DNA from: Cypionkella aquatica
GTDB taxonomy: Bacteria; Pseudomonadota; Alphaproteobacteria; Rhodobacterales; Rhodobacteraceae
Direction: 5' to 3'
Length of the DNA: 64,000 nucleotides
NCBI RefSeq assembly: GCF_030161095.1
Contig: NZ_BSPP01000002.1
Coordinates: 315,789 to 379,788, forward strand
Position 1 is the first letter of the stretch. Each line of letters begins with the position of its first letter. Both the position numbers and the translations under genes were made by a program. This document shows positions 52,728 through 63,191 of the stretch, piece by piece. Under the pieces are notes generated by a model that made no database searches, was not told where the DNA came from, and saw nothing but the letters and a program-made list of their open reading frames with translations.

Positions 52728-54608
52728 TTAGCGGTTGTTGGCGTCCGAGAAGATGTCTTTCTTATGCGTGCCGTTCGGCACAAAGATCGTGCCGATCACC
52801 ACAGTGATCACGGCGATCACGATGGCATACCACAGACCTGCATAGATGTTGCCCGATTGTGCCGAGATCGCGAAAGCGGTCGCGGGCAGCAGGCCACCGA
52901 ACCAGCCGTTGCCGATATGGTAGGGCAGCGACATACCCGAATAGCGGATGCGGGTCGGGAACAGCTCGACCAGCATGGCCGCGATCGGGCCATAAACCAT
53001 CGTCACCAGCAGGATCAGATAGGTCAGAATCGCCACGATTTTCAGCTTTTGCGCGGTGAAGATGTCGAAGAAGTTGCTGGCCTTGGCAACGCTGGTGTTA
53101 TCCGCTGCAACCATCGGATAGCCGGCAGCTTTCAGCGCGTCGTTGATGGCTTTTTCAAACCCGGTTTTCACGCCGCTTGCGTCATCAACTGCCTTTTGTG
53201 CAGCATCGGTGGCGGCCTGATCGGTGCCAGCCTTTGCGGTTTCAAGGGCTGCTTTGGCGTCAGCAATCGCCTTGGCGTTTTCCGCGACGTTATAGGACGT
53301 CACTTCGGTTTCGCCGATTTTCACCGAGGTGACGGTGCCTGCAGGCGCATCCACCGTGGTCGAATTCACCGACAGTTTCGACAGCGAGGCTTTGGCAATA
53401 TCGCAAGACGAGTTGAACTTGGACGTGCCGGTTGGGTTGAACTGGAACGAGCAATCCGCCGGATCAGCCGTCACCACGACAGGGGTTTCCTGTGCGGCGG
53501 CCAGCATCGGGTTGGCGGTGTGGGTCAGCGCTTTGAACACCGGGAAATAGGTGAGCGCCGCAATCAGGCACCCTGCCAGAATGATCGGCTTGCGGCCGAT
53601 GCGGTCAGACAACGACCCGAAGAACAAGAAGCCAGCAGTGCCAAGGATCAGCGACCACGCCACCAGCACGTTCGAGGTAAAGCTGTCGACCTTCACCACG
53701 TTCTGGATGAAGAACAGCGCGTAGAACTGGCCCGAATACCAGACCACGGCTTGACCTGCCGTCAGACCAAACAGCGCGATCAGCGCGATTTTGGCGTTTT
53801 TCCATTGGCCAAACGCTTCCCGCAGCGGGGCTTTCGAGGCAGCGCCTTCTTCCTTCATCTTTTTGAAGGCCGGGCTTTCGTTCATTTGCAGGCGGATATA
53901 AAGCGAGATCGCCAGCAGGAAAGCTGAGCCAAGGAACGGGATGCGCCAACCCCAGTCATTGAATGGCCGGATCATCATCGGTGTGCCGTCGGGGTTCATC
54001 AGTGCCGCAACACCCTCAGCAACCGGAGCGGGGACATCAGGCCAGTTGCCGTTGACATAGCCCTGCACCATCAGAATGACGATCAGCGACAGCAGCAGGC
54101 CCAAGGTGGCGGTGGTCTGGATAAAGGCGGTGAAATAGCCGCGTTGGTTTTGCGGTGCATGTTCAGCCACATAAACCGCAGCGCCACCGTATTCGCCACC
54201 CAAGGCAAGGCCCTGCAACATCCGCAGGCCCACCAGAATGATCGGTGCTGCGATGCCCCAAGAATAGTAGTTTGGCAAAAGACCAACAAGGAAGGTCGAA
54301 AAGCCCATGATCAAAATGGTCATCAGGAAGGTGTATTTCCGCCCGATCAGATCGCCGAGCGAGCCGAACACCAAAGCCCCAAACGGACGCACGATGAAGC
54401 CTGCCGCAAAGGCCAGCAGCGCGAACACGTTGCGGGTGGCTTCGGGGAAGGGGGTGAAGAACTGCGCGCCGATCACGGCAGCCAAGCTGCCGTAGAGGTA
54501 GAAGTCATACCATTCAAAGATCGTCCCGGCGGATGAGGCAAGGATAACCTTGCGCTCTTCTGCCGTCATTGGACGCGAGCGGGTGCTGGCGTCGGGTGCT
54601 AGTGCCAT
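52728..54608 (-). CDS. MHS-family MFS transporter with a large soluble insertion
   Basis: A 626-residue transporter from ATG 54608 (GGGAGG upstream). The MFS/MHS signatures are clear: SSAGTIFEWYDFYLYGSLA near 25-43, GSLGDLIGRKYT, LGGEYGGAAVYVAEHAP and SLSDRIGRKP. About 155 residues (364-518) lie between the tenth-helix region and FTAQKLKIVAILTY; they include a Cys pair (386, 402) and an Ala-rich helix AENAKAIADAKAALETAKAG. MHS members import carboxylates, betaine or similar with protons. The ligand is unknown. Confidence 0.88.
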   Translation of the reverse strand: MALAPDASTRSRPMTAEERKVILASSAGTIFEWYDFYLYGSLAAVIGAQFFTPFPEATRNVFALLAFAAGFIVRPFGALVFGSLGDLIGRKYTFLMTILIMGFSTFLVGLLPNYYSWGIAAPIILVGLRMLQGLALGGEYGGAAVYVAEHAPQNQRGYFTAFIQTTATLGLLLSLIVILMVQGYVNGNWPDVPAPVAEGVAALMNPDGTPMMIRPFNDWGWRIPFLGSAFLLAISLYIRLQMNESPAFKKMKEEGAASKAPLREAFGQWKNAKIALIALFGLTAGQAVVWYSGQFYALFFIQNVVKVDSFTSNVLVAWSLILGTAGFLFFGSLSDRIGRKPIILAGCLIAALTYFPVFKALTHTANPMLAAAQETPVVVTADPADCSFQFNPTGTSKFNSSCDIAKASLSKLSVNSTTVDAPAGTVTSVKIGETEVTSYNVAENAKAIADAKAALETAKAGTDQAATDAAQKAVDDASGVKTGFEKAINDALKAAGYPMVAADNTSVAKASNFFDIFTAQKLKIVAILTYLILLVTMVYGPIAAMLVELFPTRIRYSGMSLPYHIGNGWFGGLLPATAFAISAQSGNIYAGLWYAIVIAVITVVIGTIFVPNGTHKKDIFSDANNR

Positions 54609-54764
54609 GATGTGGCCTCCCTTGTTGTGCGGCGATGCCGCTTCCCTATCCCTGCAAATCGGCATGCCTGTCGCGGTCCCTGCCAAGGCAGGGTTCGGTA
54701 TTGGGTCAGCTGATCTGTCGTTTATGCCCCATACCCGCTCCTCAACGGGGATGGACCTCGTCTT

Positions 54765-55427
54765 TCATGCCGCGATTGCTGCTACGATCTGGCCGAGGGC
54801 TGTGCGGATTTCGGCGATTTTTCCCATCGCATCTACCCGTTCCAGCACGCCTTTGCTGTCGTAATACGCAATCAACGGAGCCGTCTGGGCGTGGTAGGCC
54901 GTCAGCCTGTCGCGCACCGTTTCGGCATTGTCGTCGGCGCGGCGGTTGAACGCCGTGCCTCCGCATTTGTCACAAACGCCGGACTGAGCGGGGCGTTTGA
55001 ATTGGTCATGATAGCCTTCACCACAAGCGCCGCAGGTGTGGCGGCCCGCAACCCGGCCCACCATTGCGGCATCGTCGACCTCAAGGCTGATCGCAGCGGT
55101 GATCTTTTGGCCAGTTTCTGCCAGCAGATGATCCAGCGCTTCGGCTTGGCCAGCGGTGCGCGGGAAGCCATCCAGAATGATGCCCTTTGCCACATCGGGC
55201 GCTGCCATGCGGTCGCGCAGGATCGCCAGCACGATGTCATCCGATACCAAACCGCCCGCCGCCATCACCGCTTTGGCCGCCAACCCTGCCGACGTGCCTG
55301 CTTTGACTGCCGCGCGCAAAAGATCGCCGGTGGACAGCTGGATCAGGCCGAAGTCTTGTTCCAGCATGCGGGCTTGGGTGCCTTTGCCAGCACCGGGAGG
55401 ACCAAGCAGGATCAGAACCGGGGCCAT
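54765..55427 (-). CDS. adk: Adenylate kinase
   Basis: A 220-residue enzyme of the long, zinc-LID type. The P-loop is GPPGAGKGT at 9-17, and the LID has the zinc set CGACG ... CDKCGG (two C-x2-C pairs). It converts ATP + AMP to 2 ADP. It starts 4 bp after the acetyl-CoA synthetase stop on the same strand, so it can recycle the AMP made by that enzyme. Adk is usually found in the ribosomal protein cluster, so this may be an extra copy. Confidence 0.94.
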   Translation of the reverse strand: MAPVLILLGPPGAGKGTQARMLEQDFGLIQLSTGDLLRAAVKAGTSAGLAAKAVMAAGGLVSDDIVLAILRDRMAAPDVAKGIILDGFPRTAGQAEALDHLLAETGQKITAAISLEVDDAAMVGRVAGRHTCGACGEGYHDQFKRPAQSGVCDKCGGTAFNRRADDNAETVRDRLTAYHAQTAPLIAYYDSKGVLERVDAMGKIAEIRTALGQIVAAIAA

Positions 55428-55431
55428 CCGC

Positions 55432-57393
55432 TTACGCCTTGTTCATGCGGTTGGCGATCAGCTCATCCACCACCGACGGATCGGCGAGGGTCGAGGTATC
55501 GCCCAAGGCGCCGAAATCATTCTCGGCGATCTTGCGCAGGATACGGCGCATGATCTTGCCGGACCGGGTTTTCGGCAGGCCCGGCGCCCATTGGATCAGA
55601 TCGGGCTTGGCAATCGGGCCGATTTCATTGCGCACCCATGCCTCAAGTTCTTTGCGCAAAGCATCCGAGGGTTCTTCGCCGCGCATCAGCGTCACATAGG
55701 CGTAGATACCTTGGCCCTTGATGTCATGCGGATAGCCGACCACGGCGGATTCGGCGACTTTGGGGTGAGCAACCAGCGCCGATTCGACCTCGGCCGTGCC
55801 CATGCGGTGACCCGAGACGTTGATCACATCATCCACCCGCCCGGTGATCCAGTAGTAGCCATCGACATCGCGGCGGCAGCCGTCGCCGGTGAAGTAATAG
55901 CCGGGGTATTGGCTGAAATAGGCTTCTTCAAAGCGGGCATGATCGCCCCAAAGCGTGCGCATCTGCCCCGGCCAGCTGTCAGCGATGCAGAGCACACCAT
56001 CGGTTTCCACGGCGTCCTGCACCTTGGCCGTGGCAGGGTCCAGCACCACCGGCACCACGCCAAAGAACGGCAATGTGGCCGAGCCGGGCTTTTGCGCAAT
56101 CGCCCCCGGCAAAGGCGTGATCAGATGGCCGCCGGTTTCGGTCTGCCAGAATGTATCGACAATCGGGCAGCGGTTGTGGCCGATGTGCTGGTTATACCAG
56201 CTCCAGGCTTCGGGATTGATCGGCTCGCCCACCGAACCCAGCAGCTTGAGGCTGGAAAGATCGTGCTTGGCGGGCCAATCCGGCCCCAGACCCATCAGCG
56301 CGCGAATGGCGGTGGGGGCGGTGTAGAACTGGCTGACTTTGTGCTTGGCGCAAACCTGCCAGAAGCGACCGGCATCGGGATAGGTCGGCACGCCTTCAAA
56401 CATCACAGTCGTCGCACCATTCGCGAGCGGGCCGTAGATGATATAGCTGTGCCCGGTCACCCAACCCACGTCAGCGGTGCACCAGAACACATCGCCGTCA
56501 TGGTAATCAAAGGTGATCTGCTGCGTCATCGCGGCATAGACCAGATACCCGCCCGAGGTATGCACCACGCCCTTGGGTTTGCCCGTCGACCCCGAGGTAT
56601 AGAGGATGAACAGCGGATCTTCCGCCCCCATCTCGACATAGGCGCAATAGGGTTTGGCGCTGGCCATCTCGGCCTTTACGTCAATATCGCGGCCATCGAC
56701 CCAAGATGTCTGATCGCCGGTGTGTTTGACCACAAGGCATTTCACCCGGTCATCGCAATTCAGCAAAGCCGCGTCAGTGTTGCTTTTCAGCCCGGTTTTC
56801 TTGCCACCACGCGGCGCAAAATCGGCGGTGATCACCAGCTTGGCGTCGCAATCATTGATGCGGTTGGCCAAAGCATCCGGCGAAAAGCCTGCGAACACGA
56901 TCGAATGAATAGCTCCAATCCGCGCGCAGGCCAGCATTGCATAGGCGGCCTCGGGGATCATCGGCAGATAGATCACCACACGATCACCACGCGCAACGCC
57001 CTGTGCTTTCAGGACGTTGGCCATGCGGCAGGTGTTTTCCAGCAATTGCGCATAGGTGATGTGCAGGGCGGGGGTTTCGGGGCTGTCCGGCTCCCATATG
57101 ATCGCGGTCTGGTTGGCGCGGGTCAGCATATGGCGGTCGATACAATTGGCCGAGACGTTCAGCGTGCCATCTTCAAACCATTTGATCGACACTTCGCCCA
57201 GTTTGAACGTGGTGTCTTTGACGCGGCTATAGGGTTTGATCCAATCAATCCGCTGGCCTTCCTTGGCCCAAAACGCTGCCGGATCCGCGACCGAGGCAGC
57301 ATACATCGCGTCATATTGCGCAAGGTTCACATGTGCATTGGCAATAAAATCTGATGAAGCCGCATATTTCTGCGCAGCAGCGTGATCGGACAT
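55432..57393 (-). CDS. acsA: Acetyl-CoA synthetase (AMP-forming)
   Basis: A 653-residue enzyme of typical length with RBS GGGAGA. Adenylation motifs are [12 protein letters not shown], a TFWQTETGG stretch and [16 protein letters not shown]; the C-terminal RSGKIMRR contains the regulatory lysine acetylated by Pat-type enzymes in other bacteria. It activates acetate with ATP, releasing AMP and pyrophosphate. It precedes adk by 4 bp. Confidence 0.95.
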   Translation of the reverse strand: MSDHAAAQKYAASSDFIANAHVNLAQYDAMYAASVADPAAFWAKEGQRIDWIKPYSRVKDTTFKLGEVSIKWFEDGTLNVSANCIDRHMLTRANQTAIIWEPDSPETPALHITYAQLLENTCRMANVLKAQGVARGDRVVIYLPMIPEAAYAMLACARIGAIHSIVFAGFSPDALANRINDCDAKLVITADFAPRGGKKTGLKSNTDAALLNCDDRVKCLVVKHTGDQTSWVDGRDIDVKAEMASAKPYCAYVEMGAEDPLFILYTSGSTGKPKGVVHTSGGYLVYAAMTQQITFDYHDGDVFWCTADVGWVTGHSYIIYGPLANGATTVMFEGVPTYPDAGRFWQVCAKHKVSQFYTAPTAIRALMGLGPDWPAKHDLSSLKLLGSVGEPINPEAWSWYNQHIGHNRCPIVDTFWQTETGGHLITPLPGAIAQKPGSATLPFFGVVPVVLDPATAKVQDAVETDGVLCIADSWPGQMRTLWGDHARFEEAYFSQYPGYYFTGDGCRRDVDGYYWITGRVDDVINVSGHRMGTAEVESALVAHPKVAESAVVGYPHDIKGQGIYAYVTLMRGEEPSDALRKELEAWVRNEIGPIAKPDLIQWAPGLPKTRSGKIMRRILRKIAENDFGALGDTSTLADPSVVDELIANRMNKA

Positions 57394-57826
57394 CGTGTTC
57401 TCCCCAGTTCCCAGTCAGGTCTTGCGACCCGTCCCAACGGCCTGCCGCCAAAGGCAGGGCTCCCCCGTTTGTAGCCTGATCATAACGCAGTTGTAAAATA
57501 CATGGTAACTCTTTTTATCTATGCAGTTTTCCTGTAAATAAATTGACAGATCAGGCGGTGAATTTTGTCAACAGGCGGAAAATTGCCAATGAAATGGTTG
57601 GGTGCCCTACCATGCCCGGCTTGGGCCTGTGCTTGGGGTGGCACACAACATATGGATTATGCGCCGCAATGCGCAGGGGTGGGGCGCGCGTCGTCTGCGC
57701 TGCCTGAACGCAAAGCAAACGGGATTATCCCGTTCACAAAGGGGTGATTCGGATGATAAGCCACGCCATCGCCCGGCAGCCTGTTACCGCCACCGACGGC
57801 CTCATTTTCCAGTGCAAAGGCCCGAT
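57394..57826. other. 433-bp noncoding divergent region (acsA / FMN-binding protein)
   Basis: It holds a symmetric TTGACA/TGTCAA pair (57543-57548 and 57566-57571, 17 bases apart), which could be a -35 element on either strand or an operator, an AT-rich part (57480-57545), and a hairpin AACGGGA-TTA-TCCCGTT (57718-57734). A 60-codon open frame at 57565-57747 has no good RBS, so I do not call it. Both flanking genes' promoters should lie here. Confidence 0.5.
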
Positions 57827-58339
57827 ATGACCGAACAACGCCCCGATCCCGTGGCAAGTGCCGATGATGAAGCCCGCGCTTTGGCGCTGTCGCTGATGCA
57901 AAGCAACCATGCAGCACTGGCTTGGACTGATCCCGAAACCCAAACCCCCGGCATCAGCCGCATCGCTTATGGGTTGGATGAGGATGGTATCCCGGTGGCG
58001 CTGATCTCGGGGCTGGCCGCGCATACCGCAGCGTTGCGCGCCAATCCGGCCTGCGCTTTGATGGTCGGAGAGCCGGGTGCAAAGGGGGATCCGCTGACCC
58101 ATCCGCGCCTGATGATCCGGGCAGAGGCGCGCTTTGTCGGGGCGGATGATCCCGCCCGGCCAGCTTTGCGCGCGCATTGGCTAAAGGGCCATCCGAAGAC
58201 AGCCCTTTATGTTGATCTGGGGGATTTTGCTTTCGTGCGGCTGGTGCCGCAATCGGCGCTGCTGAATGGCGGCTTTGGCAAGGCGTTCCGGCTTGCGCCC
58301 ACCGACCTTGCCCCAATCGCGCCGCCGCGCCGGACCTGA
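57827..58339 (+). CDS. Pyridoxamine 5'-phosphate oxidase-like FMN-binding protein (HugZ type)
   Basis: A 170-residue protein from ATG 57827 (AAAGG upstream). The split-barrel pattern fits: ALSLMQSNHAALAWTDPETQTPGISRIAYGLDEDGIPVALISGLAAHTAAL and the ALMVGEPGAKGDPLTHPRL stretch typical of HugZ-like proteins. Members bind FMN, F420 or haem. The true cofactor and substrate are unknown. Confidence 0.8.
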   Translation: MTEQRPDPVASADDEARALALSLMQSNHAALAWTDPETQTPGISRIAYGLDEDGIPVALISGLAAHTAALRANPACALMVGEPGAKGDPLTHPRLMIRAEARFVGADDPARPALRAHWLKGHPKTALYVDLGDFAFVRLVPQSALLNGGFGKAFRLAPTDLAPIAPPRRT

Positions 58340-58405
58340 TCCGGGGCCTCTGCCGTCCCGTGCTGACCATGAGGCCCCGGCCTGCGCCGGGGCAGTGGCG
58401 CGTGC

Positions 58406-60697
58406 TTAGACCGGGTTGTCGACTCGCAGCGTCACCTGCACCCGGCCTTTCACCGCGCTGGGCCATTTCAGATTGGCAAACTGCCCGCCTGCGCCTTGCT
58501 CGACCTGCGCATAGGGCGTGACGAATTGCACCGCCCCGGCTGCATTGGTCAAAGCCCCCTCGGCCACCACAGCCGTCACATTGCGCGCGCGCCCGCCAAA
58601 CGGCAGCAGGTTGTTGCTGTTGACCGCCCAAGTGTCCGATGCGGTGTTCTGGGTATGCTCTACCAACATCGGGCTGACGGCGCGCTGCACGACGCCGTTG
58701 TAAGTGTTCTGATCAAAGCAGATGTTGCGGAACGAGTTCATCGCCAGCGTCGCATAGCTGGTGTCGATCGACTCTGCCCGGTCAATATCCAAGCCGCGGG
58801 TTGAGAACACATTGCTGGTCACCGTCAGCCCCGAGATGAAATGCCCCGGCCCGCGCGGCGTCACCATGATCCAGGAAAACCACGCATTGGTGTTGTGCGA
58901 GATGAACACATTGCCGGTTATGGTCAGCCCGCCAAACGAATATTCATCGCCAAAGGTCGGAGTGGCATCATGTTCATTCGACAGTTCGATAAAGCAGTTA
59001 TCGACGTAGTTCCCGGTGAAAAAGGTCTTGGAATTGGCCAAGGTCAGCACAACCCCCGCCCGACGCACGCCATTGGCGGGCGCATCATCGCCGCCGAAAA
59101 AGTGGTTGCCCAGAAAGATCGAGGCCGACCCCGCCACCACGCCAAAATGCGCGAACCGCGAGGCGCGGTTGTTGCGGATCTTGATGTCATTGGCATTGGC
59201 GTTGAACACCACCGACACCCGGTTTTGCGCCAGCTGACCCTGATCGGCCGAGAAAAACTGGCAGCGATCAATGTGCAGATCCTGACAGCCTTCGCCGGTT
59301 GAGGTGATGGCGCGGTCCTTGACCTGCCCGAACATACACTCGGTCACATCAAAAATTGCCCCGGTCAGCGCCAGATTGATGCCGCTGGCGATGGCGGCAC
59401 AGTTGAATTCGACGCCTTTCACCTGAAACCGCGTCAATTCGGCAAAGCCCGAGAAATCAAGCATATAGGCGTAGCGATCAAAGGTGAATGTGCGGGTACC
59501 AGCGGCGGCCCACAGGGGTTGGCTGAGGGTGATCGTGCCCGCGCCTAGGTTTTTCGCGCGCACATAAACCTCGCGCCCGACGCCGGTGCCGCTGATCCGC
59601 GCGCCCACAGGAATTGCGGCGATATTGGCCACGCCGGTCAGCGTCAGCGGATTGGCCACCGCATAAGTCGCCACTGCCGTCATGGTCTGAGTGTTCCACG
59701 CCGTGCCGGGCAGCGCCACAAGATTGCCGTTCACCACCGCGCGCCGGGTGGTAAAGCTGGTGATGCCAGCCAGCGCCGCGACGTTGATCGGCTCTGTCAT
59801 CTCGACCCGGCGGCCGTTCAGATCCAGAGTCACATGGTCGGTGAAATAGAACAGCACCTGCAAGGCTTTCTTGAACCCGGTCAGTTCACTGCCAAAGGCT
59901 GCGGCATAGGTATCAAGGTTGTAATTGCGCGTGCAGGCCAGCCGCTGGTTGTCGGGCATCACGATGGTGCCTTCAAACTTCACCGGATTTTCAAAGGTCA
60001 GATGCGCGCCGATGTAATAGACGCCGGGAGACACCACCACCGTCTTGCCCACCGCCGCCGCATCGGCGGCATCAAAGGCCGCGCGATCATCGGTGACGCC
60101 GTCGCCAATCGCGCCATAGTCGCGCACATCCACCCAATCGAACATGTCGGAATGGAACACATCCGTCACATCCTCGATGGTGATGTCATCAATCCGCACC
60201 ACGCCGCCGGTTGGCCCAGTCAGATCAAGACCGAAATGGCCAAGGACAGGGGCAGTGCCCCAGACCATATCCACCCCGGGCCGATTTCCCGATCCGATGA
60301 TCGCGCTGACCACGACGACCGAACCATAGCTGGTCAGCGCCACACTCGGCCCCTGCTGATCGGCACTGCTGACATTGGTCCCCGAGCCTGACCCTGCCCA
60401 GCCCGCAATGCGCACGCTTGGCAAAGCGCCGCTGATGGCTTTGATGCGGGCCGTTACCCGCAAATACATCCCCGGCTGACAGGGGATCGACTGAAAGCAG
60501 CGCAGCTTTTGGATGGCACTGGTCTTTTGCAGCTCCATACAGCCCGCGAAATCCTGATCTGCGGGCACATAGGCGGCGTTTGCCTGCCCCGCGTAAGACC
60601 CTTGACCTGTCAGCCCGTCCTCACGCGACCACAGTGCCAGACCCGCCGAAAACGGCGGTGGCATCAGGGCCAATCCTTCGGTAATTGCCTTGTTCAT
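58406..60697 (-). CDS. Large right-handed beta-helix (pectate lyase superfamily) protein
   Basis: A 763-residue protein. An N-terminal beta-sandwich-like portion (1-190) precedes DVRDYGAIGDGVTDDRAAFDAA, the start signature of pectate-lyase-like beta-helices. Repeating N/D/G-rich beta turns continue to about 700. There is no signal peptide. Related proteins are phage tail-spikes or surface polysaccharide-modifying enzymes. It lies beside polysaccharide genes, so polysaccharide binding or cleavage is plausible but unproven. Confidence 0.75.
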   Translation of the reverse strand: MNKAITEGLALMPPPFSAGLALWSREDGLTGQGSYAGQANAAYVPADQDFAGCMELQKTSAIQKLRCFQSIPCQPGMYLRVTARIKAISGALPSVRIAGWAGSGSGTNVSSADQQGPSVALTSYGSVVVVSAIIGSGNRPGVDMVWGTAPVLGHFGLDLTGPTGGVVRIDDITIEDVTDVFHSDMFDWVDVRDYGAIGDGVTDDRAAFDAADAAAVGKTVVVSPGVYYIGAHLTFENPVKFEGTIVMPDNQRLACTRNYNLDTYAAAFGSELTGFKKALQVLFYFTDHVTLDLNGRRVEMTEPINVAALAGITSFTTRRAVVNGNLVALPGTAWNTQTMTAVATYAVANPLTLTGVANIAAIPVGARISGTGVGREVYVRAKNLGAGTITLSQPLWAAAGTRTFTFDRYAYMLDFSGFAELTRFQVKGVEFNCAAIASGINLALTGAIFDVTECMFGQVKDRAITSTGEGCQDLHIDRCQFFSADQGQLAQNRVSVVFNANANDIKIRNNRASRFAHFGVVAGSASIFLGNHFFGGDDAPANGVRRAGVVLTLANSKTFFTGNYVDNCFIELSNEHDATPTFGDEYSFGGLTITGNVFISHNTNAWFSWIMVTPRGPGHFISGLTVTSNVFSTRGLDIDRAESIDTSYATLAMNSFRNICFDQNTYNGVVQRAVSPMLVEHTQNTASDTWAVNSNNLLPFGGRARNVTAVVAEGALTNAAGAVQFVTPYAQVEQGAGGQFANLKWPSAVKGRVQVTLRVDNPV

Positions 60698-61022
60698 CGC
60701 GTCAACCTCGCCTTGTTATGCCAACAATCCACGCTGGCGAAACTGCGTCCGCCGGGCATGAGGCCTCAGAGCTAGCGAGAAACCGTTAATGCAAACCAAG
60801 CGCAGCGCGCGGTGGGCGACTCAGGGCTTGCGCGGAATTGGCCCGCGATGGGCAAAGAATCGCCTAAATAATCAGCGCAGTCTTAGATTCGCCAATCGGA
60901 CAGGCTGTTTTTTTGCGCGTGACTATGTTATGGCCCGTCACAAGGATGATTTGTAACAGGTAAATTTTTCAGGTCCCCTATGACTTATCCAGTATGTGCC
61001 ACTTAGGGCCAAGGATCTTGGA
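60698..61022. other. 325-bp noncoding divergent region before the polysaccharide gene
   Basis: No open frame is supported. It is moderately AT-rich around 60850-60990, with a TTTTTTT run at 60908-60914. It should hold the promoters of the divergent genes at 60697 and 61023. I see no clear operator. Confidence 0.5.
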
Positions 61023-63005
61023 ATGAACCCAGCAATATATCGGCTTCTTTCGATGAGCCGTGGCAAGAAGCGGGTCCTTCAGGTCGCAGTCGATCTGACG
61101 CTGCTGCCAATCATGTTCGCTTTGGCAATGTGGATAAAGCTTGACAGCTTTGCTTTTGTTTCCGTGCCAGCGGCATGGAGCGTGCTGATCCCAGTCTTGC
61201 CAGTAACGATCTTCAGCTTTGTGCGGCTCGGGTTTTACCGCGCTGTGCTGCGCTATATCGCCGGACGGGCGCTGATCACCATCATGTTCGGCTCGGTGCT
61301 GTCGGGCGTCACGATGATCCTTGTGGTTCAGATGGCAGACCTGCCGGTGCCGCGCGCCGTGCCGCTGATTTATACGTTGCTGACCTTCCTGTGTGTCGGT
61401 GGCGTGCGCTTTGGTTTCCGCGAGTTGGTGAATTACGCGCAAAACCGCCGCAAGGAACGTGTGGCGATTTATGGTGCAGGCGCGGCGGGGCGGCAGTTGC
61501 TGCAGGTGCTGCATCAGCGCAGTGACTATGTGCCGGTGGCGTTCATCGACGATTCGGTGCAGGCGCAAGGCACCCATGTGGGCGGTCTGATGGTTTATCC
61601 GCCATCAAAGATCGAATCGCTGATCCGCAACAATGGCGTTAATGTGGTGCTGTTGGCGATCCCTTCGGCCACGAAGTCTCGCCGCAATGAAATTCTGAAA
61701 TCGCTGGAAAATCAGCCGCTTCTGATCCAGACCGTGCCGGGTCTTGACGATATCATGACTGGTAAGGCGCGGATTGATCAGATCAATGACATCAGCATCG
61801 AAGATCTGCTTGGCCGCGATCCTGTGCCACCCCGCCCCGAGCTTATGGGCGCGAATATCACTGGCAAGGTGGTAATGGTGACGGGGGCTGGCGGCTCGAT
61901 CGGGGCAGAGCTTTGCCGTCAAATCCTGCGTCTGAAACCCAAGCGGCTGGTTCTTTACGAAATCTCGGAACTTGCGCTTTACTCGGTCGAGCAAGAGCTT
62001 GCCGCGATGAAGCTTTCGATACGCTCGAATGTGGCGCTGTCGCCGGTGCTGGGCTGTATCAAATCGGCGCGGCTGGTGGATCGGACCCTGCGCAAGTTTC
62101 AGGTTGAGACGGTTTTCCACGCTGCCGCTTACAAACATGTGCCGCTGGTCGAGCAGAACATCGTCGCCGGCGTGCGCAACATCGTGTTTGGCACGGCGAC
62201 GCTGGCCGAAGCTGCGATTGCGGCTGGCGTGAAGTCGTTCGTGTTGATTTCATCAGATAAATCGGTGCGCCCGACCAATATCATGGGTGCCTCGAAGCGC
62301 TTGGCAGAGCTGGTGTGTCAGGCGCTTGCCGATGCGCCACGCAATCCCGGCACCACGATTTCGATGGTGCGCTTCGGCAATGTGTTGGGCTCGTCCGGTT
62401 CGGTGATTCCGTTGTTTCGTCGCCAGATCGAGGCTGGTGGCCCGATCACTGTAACCCATCCCGAAATCACCCGTTTCTTCATGACCATCCCCGAGGCTGC
62501 GCAGTTGGTGATCCAAGCCGGTGCCATGGCGCAGGGCGGTGAGGTGTTTGTGCTGGATATGGGCGATCCGGTGCTGATCACCGAACTGGCGGCAAGAATG
62601 GCGCGTTTGCATGGGCTTAAGCCGATCATCTTCACCGATCCTGACAGCGAAAAACCGAACCAGGATGAGATTGGCATTGTGTTCACCAAGCTGCGTCCCG
62701 GTGAAAAGCTGCATGAAGAATTGCTGGTCGGCAATTTGCCGAAACCCACCAGCCATCCCCGGATCATGTCGGCGACCGAAAGCCGTCAGCCGCTCGAAGA
62801 GCTGTCGCTTGCTCTCGACGATCTTGCCCGCGCCTGCGAGCGCAACGATATCGAGCGGATTCGCAAGATCATGATTGAGCAGCAAACCGCCTACCAACCG
62901 CCACAAGAGATCGTCGATCAGTTCTGGGAGCCAGAGGCCGAGATCGACGGCGCGATGGACGAAGCTGTGGCAAACGCCCGCCGTCTGCGCATCGTGCGCG
63001 GCTAA
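61023..63005 (+). CDS. Polysaccharide biosynthesis nucleotide-sugar 4,6-dehydratase (WbpM/CapD/FlaA1-like)
   Basis: A 660-residue membrane protein from ATG 61023 (AAGGATC upstream). Four hydrophobic segments (about 20-120) are followed by a CoA-binding-like domain (VAIYGAGAAGRQLL) and a cytoplasmic dehydratase domain with the NAD(P) motif VTGAGGSIGAE. The catalytic region reads SSDKSVRPTNIMGASKR, where Met replaces Tyr in the YxxxK motif, as is normal for this subfamily. It makes UDP-4-keto-6-deoxy sugars for O-antigen or EPS. Confidence 0.93.
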   Translation: MNPAIYRLLSMSRGKKRVLQVAVDLTLLPIMFALAMWIKLDSFAFVSVPAAWSVLIPVLPVTIFSFVRLGFYRAVLRYIAGRALITIMFGSVLSGVTMILVVQMADLPVPRAVPLIYTLLTFLCVGGVRFGFRELVNYAQNRRKERVAIYGAGAAGRQLLQVLHQRSDYVPVAFIDDSVQAQGTHVGGLMVYPPSKIESLIRNNGVNVVLLAIPSATKSRRNEILKSLENQPLLIQTVPGLDDIMTGKARIDQINDISIEDLLGRDPVPPRPELMGANITGKVVMVTGAGGSIGAELCRQILRLKPKRLVLYEISELALYSVEQELAAMKLSIRSNVALSPVLGCIKSARLVDRTLRKFQVETVFHAAAYKHVPLVEQNIVAGVRNIVFGTATLAEAAIAAGVKSFVLISSDKSVRPTNIMGASKRLAELVCQALADAPRNPGTTISMVRFGNVLGSSGSVIPLFRRQIEAGGPITVTHPEITRFFMTIPEAAQLVIQAGAMAQGGEVFVLDMGDPVLITELAARMARLHGLKPIIFTDPDSEKPNQDEIGIVFTKLRPGEKLHEELLVGNLPKPTSHPRIMSATESRQPLEELSLALDDLARACERNDIERIRKIMIEQQTAYQPPQEIVDQFWEPEAEIDGAMDEAVANARRLRIVRG

Positions 63006-63191
63006 ACCCGGATCGCGCTGGCCTTGGCTCACGCATCGCAGCCGACCAATGCCAATGCCATCGGCAAGAAATCTGCAATTGCACCACAGCCGCGTCTTTT
63101 TCGCGCGGGCTTGGTAGCAGAAGCCAAGCATATCGCCTATGACTACAGCGTGGCGTCGTGCATTATGGCGCAAAGAGTAGGGCATGCCAGC

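Noticed and set aside
55156-57354. 732-codon + strand frame over acsA and adk
   Set aside because: It is antisense to two certain genes; no motif or RBS.
57565-57747. 60-codon frame in the acsA upstream region
   Set aside because: Trp/Cys-rich odd composition and no RBS; it is likely chance.
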